NCBI GenBank assembly: GCA_003452395.1
Contig: DMOI01000047.1
Span: 1 to 55,446 of the forward strand
Reading direction: 5' to 3'
Origin: Clostridiales bacterium
GTDB taxonomy: Bacteria; Bacillota; Clostridia; Lachnospirales; UBA12420
DNA: 55,446 nucleotides
Part shown: one piece after another, positions 9,606 through 18,046 of the stretch
Layout: each line of letters opens with the position of its first letter
Numbering within the stretch: the stretch's first letter is position 1
Program-made: the position numbers and the translations under genes
Notes under the pieces: generated by a model
What the model was told of the DNA's origin: nothing
The model's input: only the letters and a program-made list of their open reading frames with translations
The model's database searches: none

Positions 9606-11264
9606 TTATTCTCTTTTGTTATCCTTACTTGTAATATCCTTATACTTTTTAACAAGTTCTATAAATTCTTTCTTATATTCATCTTCTCCTGCACTGTCTT
9701 GTGCTTTACTTATTATATTTTCCACACTTGCATTTCCTTTGTATTTTGAATCCTTTAATAATAATCCCCATTCTACAACTGAAGATGCAAACCTTAGATT
9801 ATTACTTAGCTCTGTTTTATACATTTCGTCAGTTACACTATAAGTAATCAGCTTACTTTCATTCTCATTAGGTTTTTTATATCTAAGCTTTAGGTCAAAC
9901 CAATCTTTACTTGGTATCACATTGTTTTGTTGGTATTTCAAGTCATCTACTTTGGTAATGCTCTCCTCAGAATCTGCAGTTATTAGCTCATATAATGCAG
10001 TAACAGTATGTCCTGCACCAATTTCACCTGCATCCTTTTTATCATTGTTAAAATCTTCTGTATTTAATATTCGATTTTCATATCCTATTAGTCTGTATTC
10101 TTTTACTTTAGATGGATTAAACTCTACTTGTATCTTAACATCCTTTGCTACAGTTACCAAAGTACCAGTCATGGCCTCTATAAATACCTTTTTTGCCTCT
10201 TTCTCACTATCTATGTACACATAATTTCCATTCGATTTATTAGCTATTTCTTCCATTGAAGTATCGTTATAATTACCACCGCCAAATCCCGCAGTTGTAA
10301 TAAAAACACCCTTATCTGCATAGTCCTTTATAAATTTATTAAGCTCATTTGGGTCTGTTATCCCAACATTTAGATCTCCATCAGTAGCTAATATTACCCT
10401 ATTATTACCTTCTTTAATAAAGTTTTCACTTGCAATCTTGTATGCTAGCTTTATTCCTCCTTCACCATTAGTTGAACCTCCTGATTCTAGGTTATCTAAT
10501 GCCTCAAAAATAGTTCCTTTCCTATCTGCTGTAACGCCTTCAAGCAAGCACTTTTCTGAACCTGCATATGTTACAATAGATATTTTGTCTTTAATAGTTA
10601 GCCCTTCTACTAGCATCTTTAAAGCCTCTTTTAACAATGGTAATTTATTAGGATCACTCATAGAACCCGAAGTATCTACCAAAAGCACTAAATTATTATT
10701 TGGCATTTCCTTATTTTCAATCTTCTTTGCCTTTAAATTTACCAAAGCCAACTCGTGTTTTTCATTCCATGGACATTTAGTAATCTCGACATGAGTAGAA
10801 AAAGGATGTTCATCTTGAGTATCCTCGTACTTATAATCAAAGTAATTAATCATTTCTTCTAGTCTAACCGCATCAGATGGCGGCAACTGACCTTCATTTA
10901 TATATCTCCTAATATTACTATAAGCCGCTGTATCTACATCCACAGAAAAAGTAGAAACTGGGCTCGCCTTCACTGACTTAAACTCGTTCTCTTCATTATG
11001 AGTATACCTTTCTGTATTAAACTCCTCATCTTGAACTGGTTGCATCATACCATCAGTATTTTCTGCCATTATCCCTATAGACTTATTACTTTGAATCGCT
11101 GAATTTAATGTCGACATCTGGGTTGTTGCACTCATACCCATTTGACTTACCTGCTGAGACTGTGGCAAAATCATAGTCAGAACCACAAATCCTAAAACTA
11201 ATACTACAACTATTATAGCAATTAATTTAAAAACGGTACTCTTACTAATGTTAATCTTTTTCAT
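9606..11264 (-). CDS. Membrane-anchored von Willebrand factor A protein (YfbK-like)
   Basis: The protein has 552 aa from the ATG at 11264, chosen because TAGGAGG lies 8 nt upstream; a longer frame to 11306 lacks this. A hydrophobic helix at residues 12-33 anchors the N-terminus. Next come a low-complexity stretch and a VWF_N-like region (about 85-180). The VWA domain follows, with the MIDAS motif DTSGS at 197-201, a metal-binding Thr in GGSTNGEGG and an ATDGDLNVG strand. A C-terminal DUF3520-like region ends the protein. The order matches the YfbK family, whose exact role is unknown. It follows the flagellar block but is separated from it by a 380-bp gap with a palindromic element, so it is probably transcribed separately. 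Confidence 0.88.
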   Translation of the reverse strand: MKKINISKSTVFKLIAIIVVVLVLGFVVLTMILPQSQQVSQMGMSATTQMSTLNSAIQSNKSIGIMAENTDGMMQPVQDEEFNTERYTHNEENEFKSVKASPVSTFSVDVDTAAYSNIRRYINEGQLPPSDAVRLEEMINYFDYKYEDTQDEHPFSTHVEITKCPWNEKHELALVNLKAKKIENKEMPNNNLVLLVDTSGSMSDPNKLPLLKEALKMLVEGLTIKDKISIVTYAGSEKCLLEGVTADRKGTIFEALDNLESGGSTNGEGGIKLAYKIASENFIKEGNNRVILATDGDLNVGITDPNELNKFIKDYADKGVFITTAGFGGGNYNDTSMEEIANKSNGNYVYIDSEKEAKKVFIEAMTGTLVTVAKDVKIQVEFNPSKVKEYRLIGYENRILNTEDFNNDKKDAGEIGAGHTVTALYELITADSEESITKVDDLKYQQNNVIPSKDWFDLKLRYKKPNENESKLITYSVTDEMYKTELSNNLRFASSVVEWGLLLKDSKYKGNASVENIISKAQDSAGEDEYKKEFIELVKKYKDITSKDNKRE

Positions 11265-11398
11265 TTGTTCATACCTCCTAAAATAATTTTTGACTTTCAT
11301 ATACAAATATATTATATCATTTTTTTACATTTTACAAGACAATTTTAAATATATTTTTAAATGCCTTGTTACAGTTCAGATGATTGTTTTTCCTAACC

Positions 11399-11550
11399 GT
11401 AGGGTGCGGTACTAGCGTAGCGTATGTCCGCCCGTTTATTTTTATAACTAAACACTTAATGATAGCTAGTATTTATATACATAACACTTCAAAAATATAA
11501 ACTTCTACCAAACATCGGGCGGACATACGCTACGCTAATCCGCACCCTAC
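11399..11550. repeat. Long palindromic intergenic element, GTAGGG family, copy A
   Basis: The outer arms 11399-11434 (GTAGGGTGCGG ending TCCGCCCG) and 11516-11550 are near-perfect reverse complements, differing by a small indel. They enclose about 80 bp of AT-rich DNA. The arms are GC-rich against an AT-rich background. Imperfect direct repeats starting AAATGCCTTGT flank the element at 11359 and 11584. The rest of the gap 11307-11689 holds no gene that I can see. Copy B is at 17850-17984. Confidence 0.8.
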
Positions 11551-11689
11551 AATAGAAAAAACTACAGTCCCACCACTAGTAACAAATGCCTTGTAAATGG
11601 TCACAGATGGTTTTTACTTTCTACAATTCACGTAATGGCAATAAAAAAAAGAGTACGTTCAAATAAAATCCGTACTCTTATCTATTCAT

Positions 11690-12994
11690 CTATCTCTTCA
11701 AATTAGTTAACTCTTGTAGCATTTCGTCTGAAGTTGTTATAATTTTCGAGTTTGCTTGAAAACCTCTTTGAGTTGTTATCATTTCTGTGAACTCTCTTGA
11801 TAAGTCTACGTTTGACATCTCAAGCACTCCAGACTCTAAGCCACCTGTAGTTGATGGATCAACACCTATTCCGTCAAATGGTCCTGAGTTTGGGGATGTT
11901 TCAAACAGGTTATCCCCTGCTTTGAGTAATCCCGTTGGATTTTTAAATTTCGCAAGCACTACTTGCCCGAGTACCTTTGTATCACCATTACTATATTTTG
12001 CTGTTATTATTCCATCTCCACCAACACTAAAACTAGAGAAATTCCCTGGTTCATTACCGTCATTATCAGACATTACAGAAGTAGTGCTACTATATTGTGT
12101 CATATTTTCAAAGTCTAATGTGAGTACTCCTGCTTGACCTACTTCTGAGTTTATTCCATCAAATGGTGTAACAGAACTAAAGTCAATATTAAAGCTACTT
12201 GTTCCCATTATATTTCCATCTGAATCAAATTCAAGTTCAATAGGTGTTGCAAGTACTGAGCCCGCTACAGCAACTCCTCCAAACTCTACATCGTTACCTT
12301 TAGAATCTTTTATATAATCAAAATTAGGTATTTGCCAAGTTCCACTTGTCGTATCAAAAGTAGTTGTCATCTGAGCAGTATACTTATTACCTATACTATC
12401 ATAAAAGTTCATAGTCATAGGTATACCATTACCTGTAGGATCACCATCAGCTAGGTTTATATTACCACTGAATTCTAAGCTTGTAGTTTTATTTGGTGCT
12501 ACAGAATATGTAGTTGGTCCCATAATAGATAATGGTCTAACTGTTCCCTTTATTATTTCACCTGTATCTGTATTTACAGGCCATCCGCACACCTTATATC
12601 CACTCGCGTTTACAAGACTACCAGCTGAATCAAGTCTAAAAGATCCTGCTCGTGTAAATTTTTGTCCCGCTCCATCTGTTACTATGAAAAAACCATCATT
12701 ACTGATTTGTAAATCAAGTGAGTTATCTGTTCTTTGAGAAGCTCCGGGTGTCATCTGAACATCTATAGACGAAACACTAACTCCTAAGCCTATCTGCATA
12801 GGGTTACTTCCTCCGAGTCCACTATCTGATGCTCCTGTTCCTCCTTGCAATGTTTGATTGAAAACATCACAAAAGCTAACAGTACTAGACTTATATCCAG
12901 TTGTATTTACATTTGCTATGTTATTACCTATTACGTCCATTTTCGTTTGATGAACTCTCAGTCCTGAAACTGCAGAGTATAATGATCTCATCAT
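11690..12994 (-). CDS. flgE: Flagellar hook protein FlgE
   Basis: The protein (434 aa) forms the flexible hook outside the cell, exported by the flagellar type III system. The N-terminal rod/hook motif LYSAVSGLRVHQTKMDVIG then NNIANVNTTGYK and the C-terminal FTEMITTQRGFQANSKII then TTSDEMLQEL are the conserved coiled-coil ends of the FlgE/FlgF/FlgG family. The central 300 residues are the variable FlaE-like domain, so FlgE fits better than FlgF or FlgG, which are shorter. It is last in the operon fliJ-ylxF-fliK-flgD-flgE. AAGGGG lies about 13 nt before the first of two tandem ATG codons. Confidence 0.95.
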   Translation of the reverse strand: MMRSLYSAVSGLRVHQTKMDVIGNNIANVNTTGYKSSTVSFCDVFNQTLQGGTGASDSGLGGSNPMQIGLGVSVSSIDVQMTPGASQRTDNSLDLQISNDGFFIVTDGAGQKFTRAGSFRLDSAGSLVNASGYKVCGWPVNTDTGEIIKGTVRPLSIMGPTTYSVAPNKTTSLEFSGNINLADGDPTGNGIPMTMNFYDSIGNKYTAQMTTTFDTTSGTWQIPNFDYIKDSKGNDVEFGGVAVAGSVLATPIELEFDSDGNIMGTSSFNIDFSSVTPFDGINSEVGQAGVLTLDFENMTQYSSTTSVMSDNDGNEPGNFSSFSVGGDGIITAKYSNGDTKVLGQVVLAKFKNPTGLLKAGDNLFETSPNSGPFDGIGVDPSTTGGLESGVLEMSNVDLSREFTEMITTQRGFQANSKIITTSDEMLQELTNLKR

Positions 12995-13062
12995 AAATTA
13001 AACACGCCCCTTTTTTTCCAGTGCACAATTTGAATGCACAATTATTTAATATCTGTCAACTA

Positions 13063-13590
13063 TTATTCACCTTCCACATTTGTTGTGCTTCCTTGCGAGC
13101 GTAATTTAGTAACTTCTTCCTTTAAAGTTTTTATGCTTTCATTAATTGTTTCCATTTGCTGAAGTATTTGAGCATTAGATACATCTGTAACTAAAGTTAC
13201 ATCCTTCATTTTGACATCGTTACCTTCTACTGATAAGTAAGCTTCTCCATTTTGAATTTTAATTCCATCCACTGCACCTGTAATAGTCTCCGTTTCTCCT
13301 GTTTCTTTATCTGAAACGTCCGCTTGTACAACCTTATTCATAAGCGAGTAACCGAGCATTTTTGATGTAGTTGTATTTAAATTTTGCATTTGTTCTAAAG
13401 ATGAGAATTGTGCCATTTGAGCAACAAACTCCTTATCATCTGTCGGGTTTAAAGGATCCTGATACTGTAATTGGGTTACCAATAAATTTAAAAATGCATC
13501 TTTATCCATATCTGAACCTTTTGAAGCCGTAGTTTTACTCCCTGAATCATATAAATATTTCGAATCTATACCGTCTGTGACTGTAGACAT
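13063..13590 (-). CDS. flgD: Flagellar hook assembly scaffold FlgD
   Basis: FlgD (175 aa) caps the growing hook and is needed to polymerise FlgE. The conserved N-terminal block KDAFLNLLVTQLQYQDPLNP and the following FVAQMAQFSSLEQMQN are diagnostic. The C-terminal half is short and lacks a clear FlgD tudor/FnIII region, as in many clostridial versions that end in a coiled coil. ATG at 13590 is preceded by AGGAG with 8-nt spacing; the TTG one codon upstream is less likely. It lies between fliK and flgE. Confidence 0.94.
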   Translation of the reverse strand: MSTVTDGIDSKYLYDSGSKTTASKGSDMDKDAFLNLLVTQLQYQDPLNPTDDKEFVAQMAQFSSLEQMQNLNTTTSKMLGYSLMNKVVQADVSDKETGETETITGAVDGIKIQNGEAYLSVEGNDVKMKDVTLVTDVSNAQILQQMETINESIKTLKEEVTKLRSQGSTTNVEGE

Positions 13591-13601
13591 CAAATCATCT
13601 C

Positions 13602-14948
13602 CTATGCTATATAATCAAATTGACTATCTGAAACCATATATGGATTTGGCTTCAAACTAGAATTTCCATCATCAATACTATTAATATTCATCAACTTGTC
13701 TATTAAATTCTTTTTATATGTTTTACTTTTTGCTTGTTCTTCTTTGTATAAGTTTTGTTGTTGATTCGAATTATCTTGTCTTACTGAAACCTCTACTGAG
13801 TCAAGACTAAGTCCTTTATCTTTCAAGCTTTGTTTAAGGTCATCTAAATTAGCTTCTATTGTTTCCTTAACTCTTTGATTTTCTGCAACAAATTTTGCTT
13901 TCAGCATTCCTTCTTCTGTAACAACGCTCATCGTAATTTTTCCTAAACTTTCTGGTTTAAGTTTTATTATTACTTCCGATTTTTCTGCTGATAATGTGAT
14001 TTTTGCATTCTCAAGTATTTGTTTTATCAAATTTTGAGGCTCTAATGTTTTAACTTGTTTCATACTATTGTTTATATCGTCAAGTTTATCATATTTCGTA
14101 ACACTATTTTTATTAATTTCTAAAATATTACTGCTATTATTTTCATTTTTAATTTCCACATTTATCTTGTCTTTACCCTCTTTTTCATTTTTACTTAGAC
14201 CTTTTTGATTTTCTTCTCTCCCGTTTCCTTTATCATTTGATTCATTATCTGCATTTTTTTTAGCTTGTTCATTGCTTATCTTGCTTGTATCAACTTTATT
14301 TACATCTTCTGCATTTACTTCTTTTATGTTATTATTTTTATTAGCTTTGTTTGAATTATCAGAAATATTAGTCAACTCCTGATCTCCCAAACCTTCTATA
14401 CCTTTAACATCTTCCGTTGCCTCAGAGTCTTTAATCTCTAATATGTCTTTTATAGATTTCATAATATCAGATGCATTTGGATTTTTTAATATATCATTAT
14501 CAGTTTCTAGTTTCAAAGCTTCCTTGACTATGTTCTTTATCTGGGCCAAATCTTTTATTTCATCTATTTTTATATTTAAGCTTTGTAATATACTTGTCAA
14601 TTCTTCCTCTGTTATTCCGAGTTTCTCAGCCATCTTCTTTAGTTTTTCTTCTCCGCCACTCGTTTGTGTACTTTCCTTTACATCTCCTATTTTATCTTTG
14701 CTTTCCGTTTTTTCTGTATCTTTTTTTGTAACCTTTATTGTTTTATCGTCTTCCTTTATATCTTTTCTTTCTGATTCCTTTTTAATGTTTCTTGGTTTTG
14801 CTGCTACAGTCTTATTAGTTTTCAAACTATCTTTATTACTTCTTAAAATATCTTCAAAATTTCCTGACTTGTTTTGAGTTTTAAAACTTGTTGGAGCTTT
14901 TAAATTCAATATATTTAAATCAGCTTTTAGCGTCAAAGCTTGCATCAT
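13602..14948 (-). CDS. fliK: Flagellar hook-length control protein FliK
   Basis: The protein has 448 aa. Residues 20-300 are low-complexity Lys/Asn/Glu/Asp-rich, as expected for the ruler part that measures hook length. The C-terminal Flg_hook domain is clear (LKPESLGKITMSVV, then VAENQRVKETIEAN, then LDSVEVSVRQ). It switches export specificity by contacting FlhB. The start overlaps the stop of the upstream ylxF-like gene (ATGA), which indicates translational coupling; GGAGG lies 6 nt before the first ATG. Confidence 0.9.
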   Translation of the reverse strand: MMQALTLKADLNILNLKAPTSFKTQNKSGNFEDILRSNKDSLKTNKTVAAKPRNIKKESERKDIKEDDKTIKVTKKDTEKTESKDKIGDVKESTQTSGGEEKLKKMAEKLGITEEELTSILQSLNIKIDEIKDLAQIKNIVKEALKLETDNDILKNPNASDIMKSIKDILEIKDSEATEDVKGIEGLGDQELTNISDNSNKANKNNNIKEVNAEDVNKVDTSKISNEQAKKNADNESNDKGNGREENQKGLSKNEKEGKDKINVEIKNENNSSNILEINKNSVTKYDKLDDINNSMKQVKTLEPQNLIKQILENAKITLSAEKSEVIIKLKPESLGKITMSVVTEEGMLKAKFVAENQRVKETIEANLDDLKQSLKDKGLSLDSVEVSVRQDNSNQQQNLYKEEQAKSKTYKKNLIDKLMNINSIDDGNSSLKPNPYMVSDSQFDYIA

Positions 14949-15655
14949 TTTATCCCTCCAGTCAATCTTTTAGTTATTTTTGTTGTATTTTTAGGATCCA
15001 TACTTTCTAATATCTTTACAGTTCTATCTTGATCCATATTTTGAAGTATCTTTAACACTTGGTCAAAATCAGTCTTTATCATTTCATCCATCATACTTGC
15101 TACTAAAGGTACATTCATAGAATCAAGTGTGGATACGTATTTTTTAGTTTGCTCATCTACCACTTGTGCTTTTGTTATTTCTGAATATATCTGTTTTGCA
15201 AGCTCTGGACTTACCTTTTCATAATATTCTGCAAAAGCTTTTTTATCTTGATTTGCCACTATATTACTAAATGTCTCTTTCTCTTTTTTCAAGCTCATAT
15301 ACGTGTTTTCGTATTCTTTTAATCTAGTTATTTCTTTGTCCTTTTCAGTGTTCTGCTCTGTTAGAGTTTTTATTTGTTCATTAAGCAAAGTTTTATCTTT
15401 TTCGAGTGCAAATACTGCTTCTTTCAACCTAGGTTTAGAATAATCATAGTATTTTTCTTCGAGTGTCTGCTCCTCGACTTCTGGATTTTGTTCAGGTATA
15501 AAACTATTTAACACTGGTACATTTTTAAAAACATTTTCATTTATATTCCCTGGATTATATGCTATTAATAATGCAAGACCTCCTCCAAAAAATATAAGTA
15601 ACCCTATTAAAATCATTAGTATACTTATTCCACCCTTTTTCTTCTTTACAGCCAT
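14945..15655 (-). CDS. ylxF: Flagellar operon membrane protein, YlxF/MotE-like
   Basis: The protein has 236 aa. One membrane helix (residues 10-31) is followed by an extracytoplasmic coiled coil (about 75-125) and a C-terminal region resembling the MgtE N-terminal helical repeats (ASMMDEMIKTDFDQVLKIL, then RTVKILESMDP). This architecture is typical of YlxF/MotE, which supports stator or motor assembly. The position between fliJ and fliK fits. A palindromic repeat separates it from fliJ. Confidence 0.8.
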   Translation of the reverse strand: MAVKKKKGGISILMILIGLLIFFGGGLALLIAYNPGNINENVFKNVPVLNSFIPEQNPEVEEQTLEEKYYDYSKPRLKEAVFALEKDKTLLNEQIKTLTEQNTEKDKEITRLKEYENTYMSLKKEKETFSNIVANQDKKAFAEYYEKVSPELAKQIYSEITKAQVVDEQTKKYVSTLDSMNVPLVASMMDEMIKTDFDQVLKILQNMDQDRTVKILESMDPKNTTKITKRLTGGIK

Positions 15656-15691
15656 GTTTTCACCCCGTTCTTTTGTGAGTTATCTCCCCCC

Positions 15692-15813
15692 AGACTGTCA
15701 TTGCGAGGAGGTTCTTTCGACGTGGCAATCTCAGTTTTTAAATCATTTTATTCACACTTTACTTCATTTAAAAGATGAGATTGCCACGTCGTCCCTCCTC
15801 GCAATGACAGTCT
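15692..15813. repeat. Palindromic element with TGTCATTGCGAGGAG termini inside the flagellar operon
   Basis: Arm 15692-15733 (AGACTGTCATTGCGAGGAG ending GTGGCAATCTCA) and arm 15776-15813 are reverse complements with a 4-nt indel. They enclose about 42 AT-rich bases. The core CATTGCGAGG and GCAATCTC resembles repeats I recall from many unrelated bacteria. It occupies the fliJ-ylxF gap, so its RNA would form a large hairpin in the operon message. Confidence 0.8.
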
Positions 15814-15865
15814 CCGAGCATAGTTCTTTTCAAGTTGTCTATATTTTGCACTTTATTCTTTACTT

Positions 15866-16306
15866 TCACTTCTTCATATGTTTATATCCGGCCACTTCAT
15901 CGAGAGATTTTTGTTCCTTTTGATTTTCTGATTTAATAAATTTTTCTAACTCTTTTTCTCTTAATTTTTCATACATCTTTCTTTCAGTAAGAACCTTCAT
16001 TAGTTCCTCTCTCTTTTTATCGACCTCTTTCTCACAAATGTTTATGTTTTTTTGCACTTGAACTAAAACTTTTTTTAAATATGCAATATAATCATTACTT
16101 TTCTTAATCATATCAGCTGATATCTTACGCCCTAGCTCTTGCTTCATATCATTATAAATTTCTCTCTGTACAGCTTCTACATTTTCTTTTTGTTTTCTAA
16201 ATTTATTTAACTTTTCAGTTACTTGGGCTAGTTCATTCTTTTTCTGGTTTTCTAGTTTTTCTTTTATATTAAGTAAGTTCTGTAGTTTAAAATCAAACTT
16301 CGCCAT
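15866..16306 (-). CDS. fliJ: Flagellar export chaperone FliJ
   Basis: The protein has 146 aa and is almost entirely coiled coil, with the family N-terminus KFDFKLQNLLNIKEKLE. FliJ docks into the FliI ATPase ring and couples export to the proton gradient. It normally follows fliI directly. Here the upstream gene is the unrelated SpeD-like protein, and fliJ has its own promoter, so the fliF-fliI part of the cluster must lie elsewhere. Confidence 0.88.
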   Translation of the reverse strand: MAKFDFKLQNLLNIKEKLENQKKNELAQVTEKLNKFRKQKENVEAVQREIYNDMKQELGRKISADMIKKSNDYIAYLKKVLVQVQKNINICEKEVDKKREELMKVLTERKMYEKLREKELEKFIKSENQKEQKSLDEVAGYKHMKK

Positions 16307-16348
16307 AATTTTTACCTCGCTTTGTACATTAATTTAACTCTAATATAT

Positions 16349-16377
16349 ATTATCGACTAAAAATAAAAAAAAGTCAA
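16349..16377 (-). promoter_or_regulatory. Promoter of the fliJ-flgE operon
   Basis: The -35 TTGACT (16372-16377) and -10 GATAAT (16349-16354) on the minus strand are 17 bp apart and end 43 nt before the fliJ ATG. I see no good sigma-D (TAAA...GCCGATAA) match. Confidence 0.55.
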
Positions 16378-16397
16378 ATTTATATTGAAATAAATTT
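16376..16397 (-). terminator. Terminator after the SpeD-like gene
   Basis: The stem AAATTTAT/ATAAATTT (16376-16383, 16390-16397) is followed on the minus strand by GACTTTTTTTT. The stem is AT-only, hence weak. It overlaps the -35 of the fliJ promoter. Confidence 0.5.
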
Positions 16398-16417
16398 AAC
16401 TTTACATCCTTTGGATT

Positions 16418-17032
16418 TCAACAAGGCGGGTCTTCACAGGTCTGTTCAAAAGTTGTTTTAAACCTTTCTGTGAATTTACCTATTTCTATACCTCTTCCAC
16501 TTGATAATTGTACATATGTTTTATCCTTATCTGGAAATGTATGTATTGCTAAATGCCCTCCGTTTAGCATCCATACAGCAGTATGCCCTTCGGGTTGAAA
16601 CTTATATTCAATAAATTTTGAAGTTAAAAATTTACTTTCCTCAAGCATTACTTTTAAACCCTTTTTCAACATATTTGGATCAGTCACTTTAATCCACGAG
16701 TCATAATTACCCATAGCTTTTCCATTTATTTTATGAGTTTCATTTTCCTTACCGACACGTGTTAATTTAAAAGTTGACTCAAATATCTTTTTAAATTTAT
16801 CAGATTTTTCTTTGATACAACTTGTTAACTCTACATATGTTTCATTATCCTCCAAAAATACATGTATTGCCAAATGACTCTCCCCTAATATCCATGCTGC
16901 CATATACCTATCAGATTGAAAATCTTCTTCAAAACCCAAAACTGCAAATTCACTCATTTTCAACATTTCTAGTAAGCCACTTTTTAATATATCTGCATCA
17001 GTTTCTATAACCCACGCATGATAATTATCCAT
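16418..17032 (-). CDS. Tandem-duplicated S-adenosylmethionine decarboxylase (SpeD)-like protein
   Basis: The protein has 204 aa and consists of two SpeD-fold repeats, about 1-100 and 108-204; each starts with M(D/G)NY and contains (G/N)xxHLAIH. Pyruvoyl enzymes of this family self-cleave before a serine. Repeat 1 keeps the processing pair E51-S52 in ILGESHLAIH and the catalytic cysteine C72 (ELTSC). Repeat 2 has G158-G159 and G179 at those places but keeps H164. One active and one inactive half would therefore form a fused pseudo-dimer. The ATG at 17032 overlaps the tlyA stop (ATGGATAA), so translation is coupled. The substrate could be AdoMet or, as in neofunctionalised SpeD homologues, an amino acid. 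The upstream TTG at 17044 is an alternative start. Confidence 0.75.
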   Translation of the reverse strand: MDNYHAWVIETDADILKSGLLEMLKMSEFAVLGFEEDFQSDRYMAAWILGESHLAIHVFLEDNETYVELTSCIKEKSDKFKKIFESTFKLTRVGKENETHKINGKAMGNYDSWIKVTDPNMLKKGLKVMLEESKFLTSKFIEYKFQPEGHTAVWMLNGGHLAIHTFPDKDKTYVQLSSGRGIEIGKFTERFKTTFEQTCEDPPC

Positions 17033-17780
17033 TCTTGCGTCCAATATCCTCCCCCTCTTCTTTTATAGTATACATTAAATACTCAATATTTCCGTCACTA
17101 CCTTTTATCGGTGACTCTATTACACCTTTTACAAACATGTTTGATTTTACCATATATTCAATTATTTTGTCAACTGTTTTTTTTCGAGTTTTCTCATCTT
17201 TAACAATACCTTTTTTATTCAAATTCCCTCTTCCCACTTCAAACTGTGGTTTAATTAATGCAACTATTTCTCCAGAGTTTTCAGTTAAGTTTTTAATATA
17301 CTCCATTATATTTGTTAAAGATATAAACGAAACATCTATACATATAAAATCTATCCGTTCGAGTTTCTCCTTATTTACGTCTTTTATATTAGTTTTTTCT
17401 ATACTAACCACTCTACTATCTAGCGCTAATTTAGGATCAAGTTGACTGTGTCCTACATCGATTGCATATACCTTACTCGCACCGTTTTGTAACATACAAT
17501 CAGTAAATCCTCCAGTAGATGCCCCAACATCCATACAAACCTTTCCTTTTAAATCTATATTAAATTTGTTTATTGCCTCCTCTAGCTTGTAACCTCCTCT
17601 ACTAACATACTTTTGAAGCTCTCCACGTATTTCTATGTTTGCCGACTCGTCTACTTGTATACTTGACTTATCTATGTTTTTACCATCTATATAAACCTGT
17701 CCATTCTTTATGTATACCTGAGCCTGAGCTCTGGATTTTGTAAACTCTTTTTCTACTAATAGCACATCTATCCGTTTCAT
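17025..17780 (-). CDS. tlyA: TlyA family rRNA 2'-O-methyltransferase / hemolysin-like
   Basis: The protein has 251 aa. An N-terminal S4 RNA-binding domain (MKRIDVLLVEKEFTKSRAQA) is followed by an FtsJ-type methyltransferase domain with the AdoMet motif DVGASTGGFTDCMLQNGA near residue 85 and the motif ICIDVSFISL. TlyA methylates ribose in 16S and 23S rRNA; whether it also affects membranes is disputed. Its place downstream of dxs matches many Firmicutes. Here a 140-bp palindromic element separates it from dxs. Confidence 0.93.
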   Translation of the reverse strand: MKRIDVLLVEKEFTKSRAQAQVYIKNGQVYIDGKNIDKSSIQVDESANIEIRGELQKYVSRGGYKLEEAINKFNIDLKGKVCMDVGASTGGFTDCMLQNGASKVYAIDVGHSQLDPKLALDSRVVSIEKTNIKDVNKEKLERIDFICIDVSFISLTNIMEYIKNLTENSGEIVALIKPQFEVGRGNLNKKGIVKDEKTRKKTVDKIIEYMVKSNMFVKGVIESPIKGSDGNIEYLMYTIKEEGEDIGRKNG

Positions 17781-17849
17781 CGTTCATCCCATCCTCATTT
17801 GTCTCAATATTATAAGATTAACATGTAACTACAACATATGTCTTTCAAC

Positions 17850-17984
17850 GTAGGGGTCGTACCTTGTGTCGACCCGAATAAACTAGAATATTAATGAATA
17901 TAGAATTATTAATAAATATAGCTATTCTATAACATATATTTATTAATAATTCTAACACGGGCTGACACAAGGTACAGCCCCTAC
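17850..17984. repeat. Long palindromic intergenic element, GTAGGG family, copy B
   Basis: The outer arms 17850-17876 (GTAGGGGTCGTACC ending GACCCG) and 17958-17984 are complementary with a few mismatches. Inside, 17901-17920 and 17935-17954 form a perfect 20-bp AT-only stem. The whole unit could fold into one long hairpin within the dxs-tlyA message. Its ends (GTAGGG...CCCG and the complement) match copy A at 11399-11550 although the arm interiors differ. The 266-bp dxs-tlyA gap holds nothing else visible. Confidence 0.8.
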
Positions 17985-18046
17985 AAATGGAATTAACATA
18001 TTTTTACACATATTAACCTTTTGACATTGCAATTCGTTATATACTA

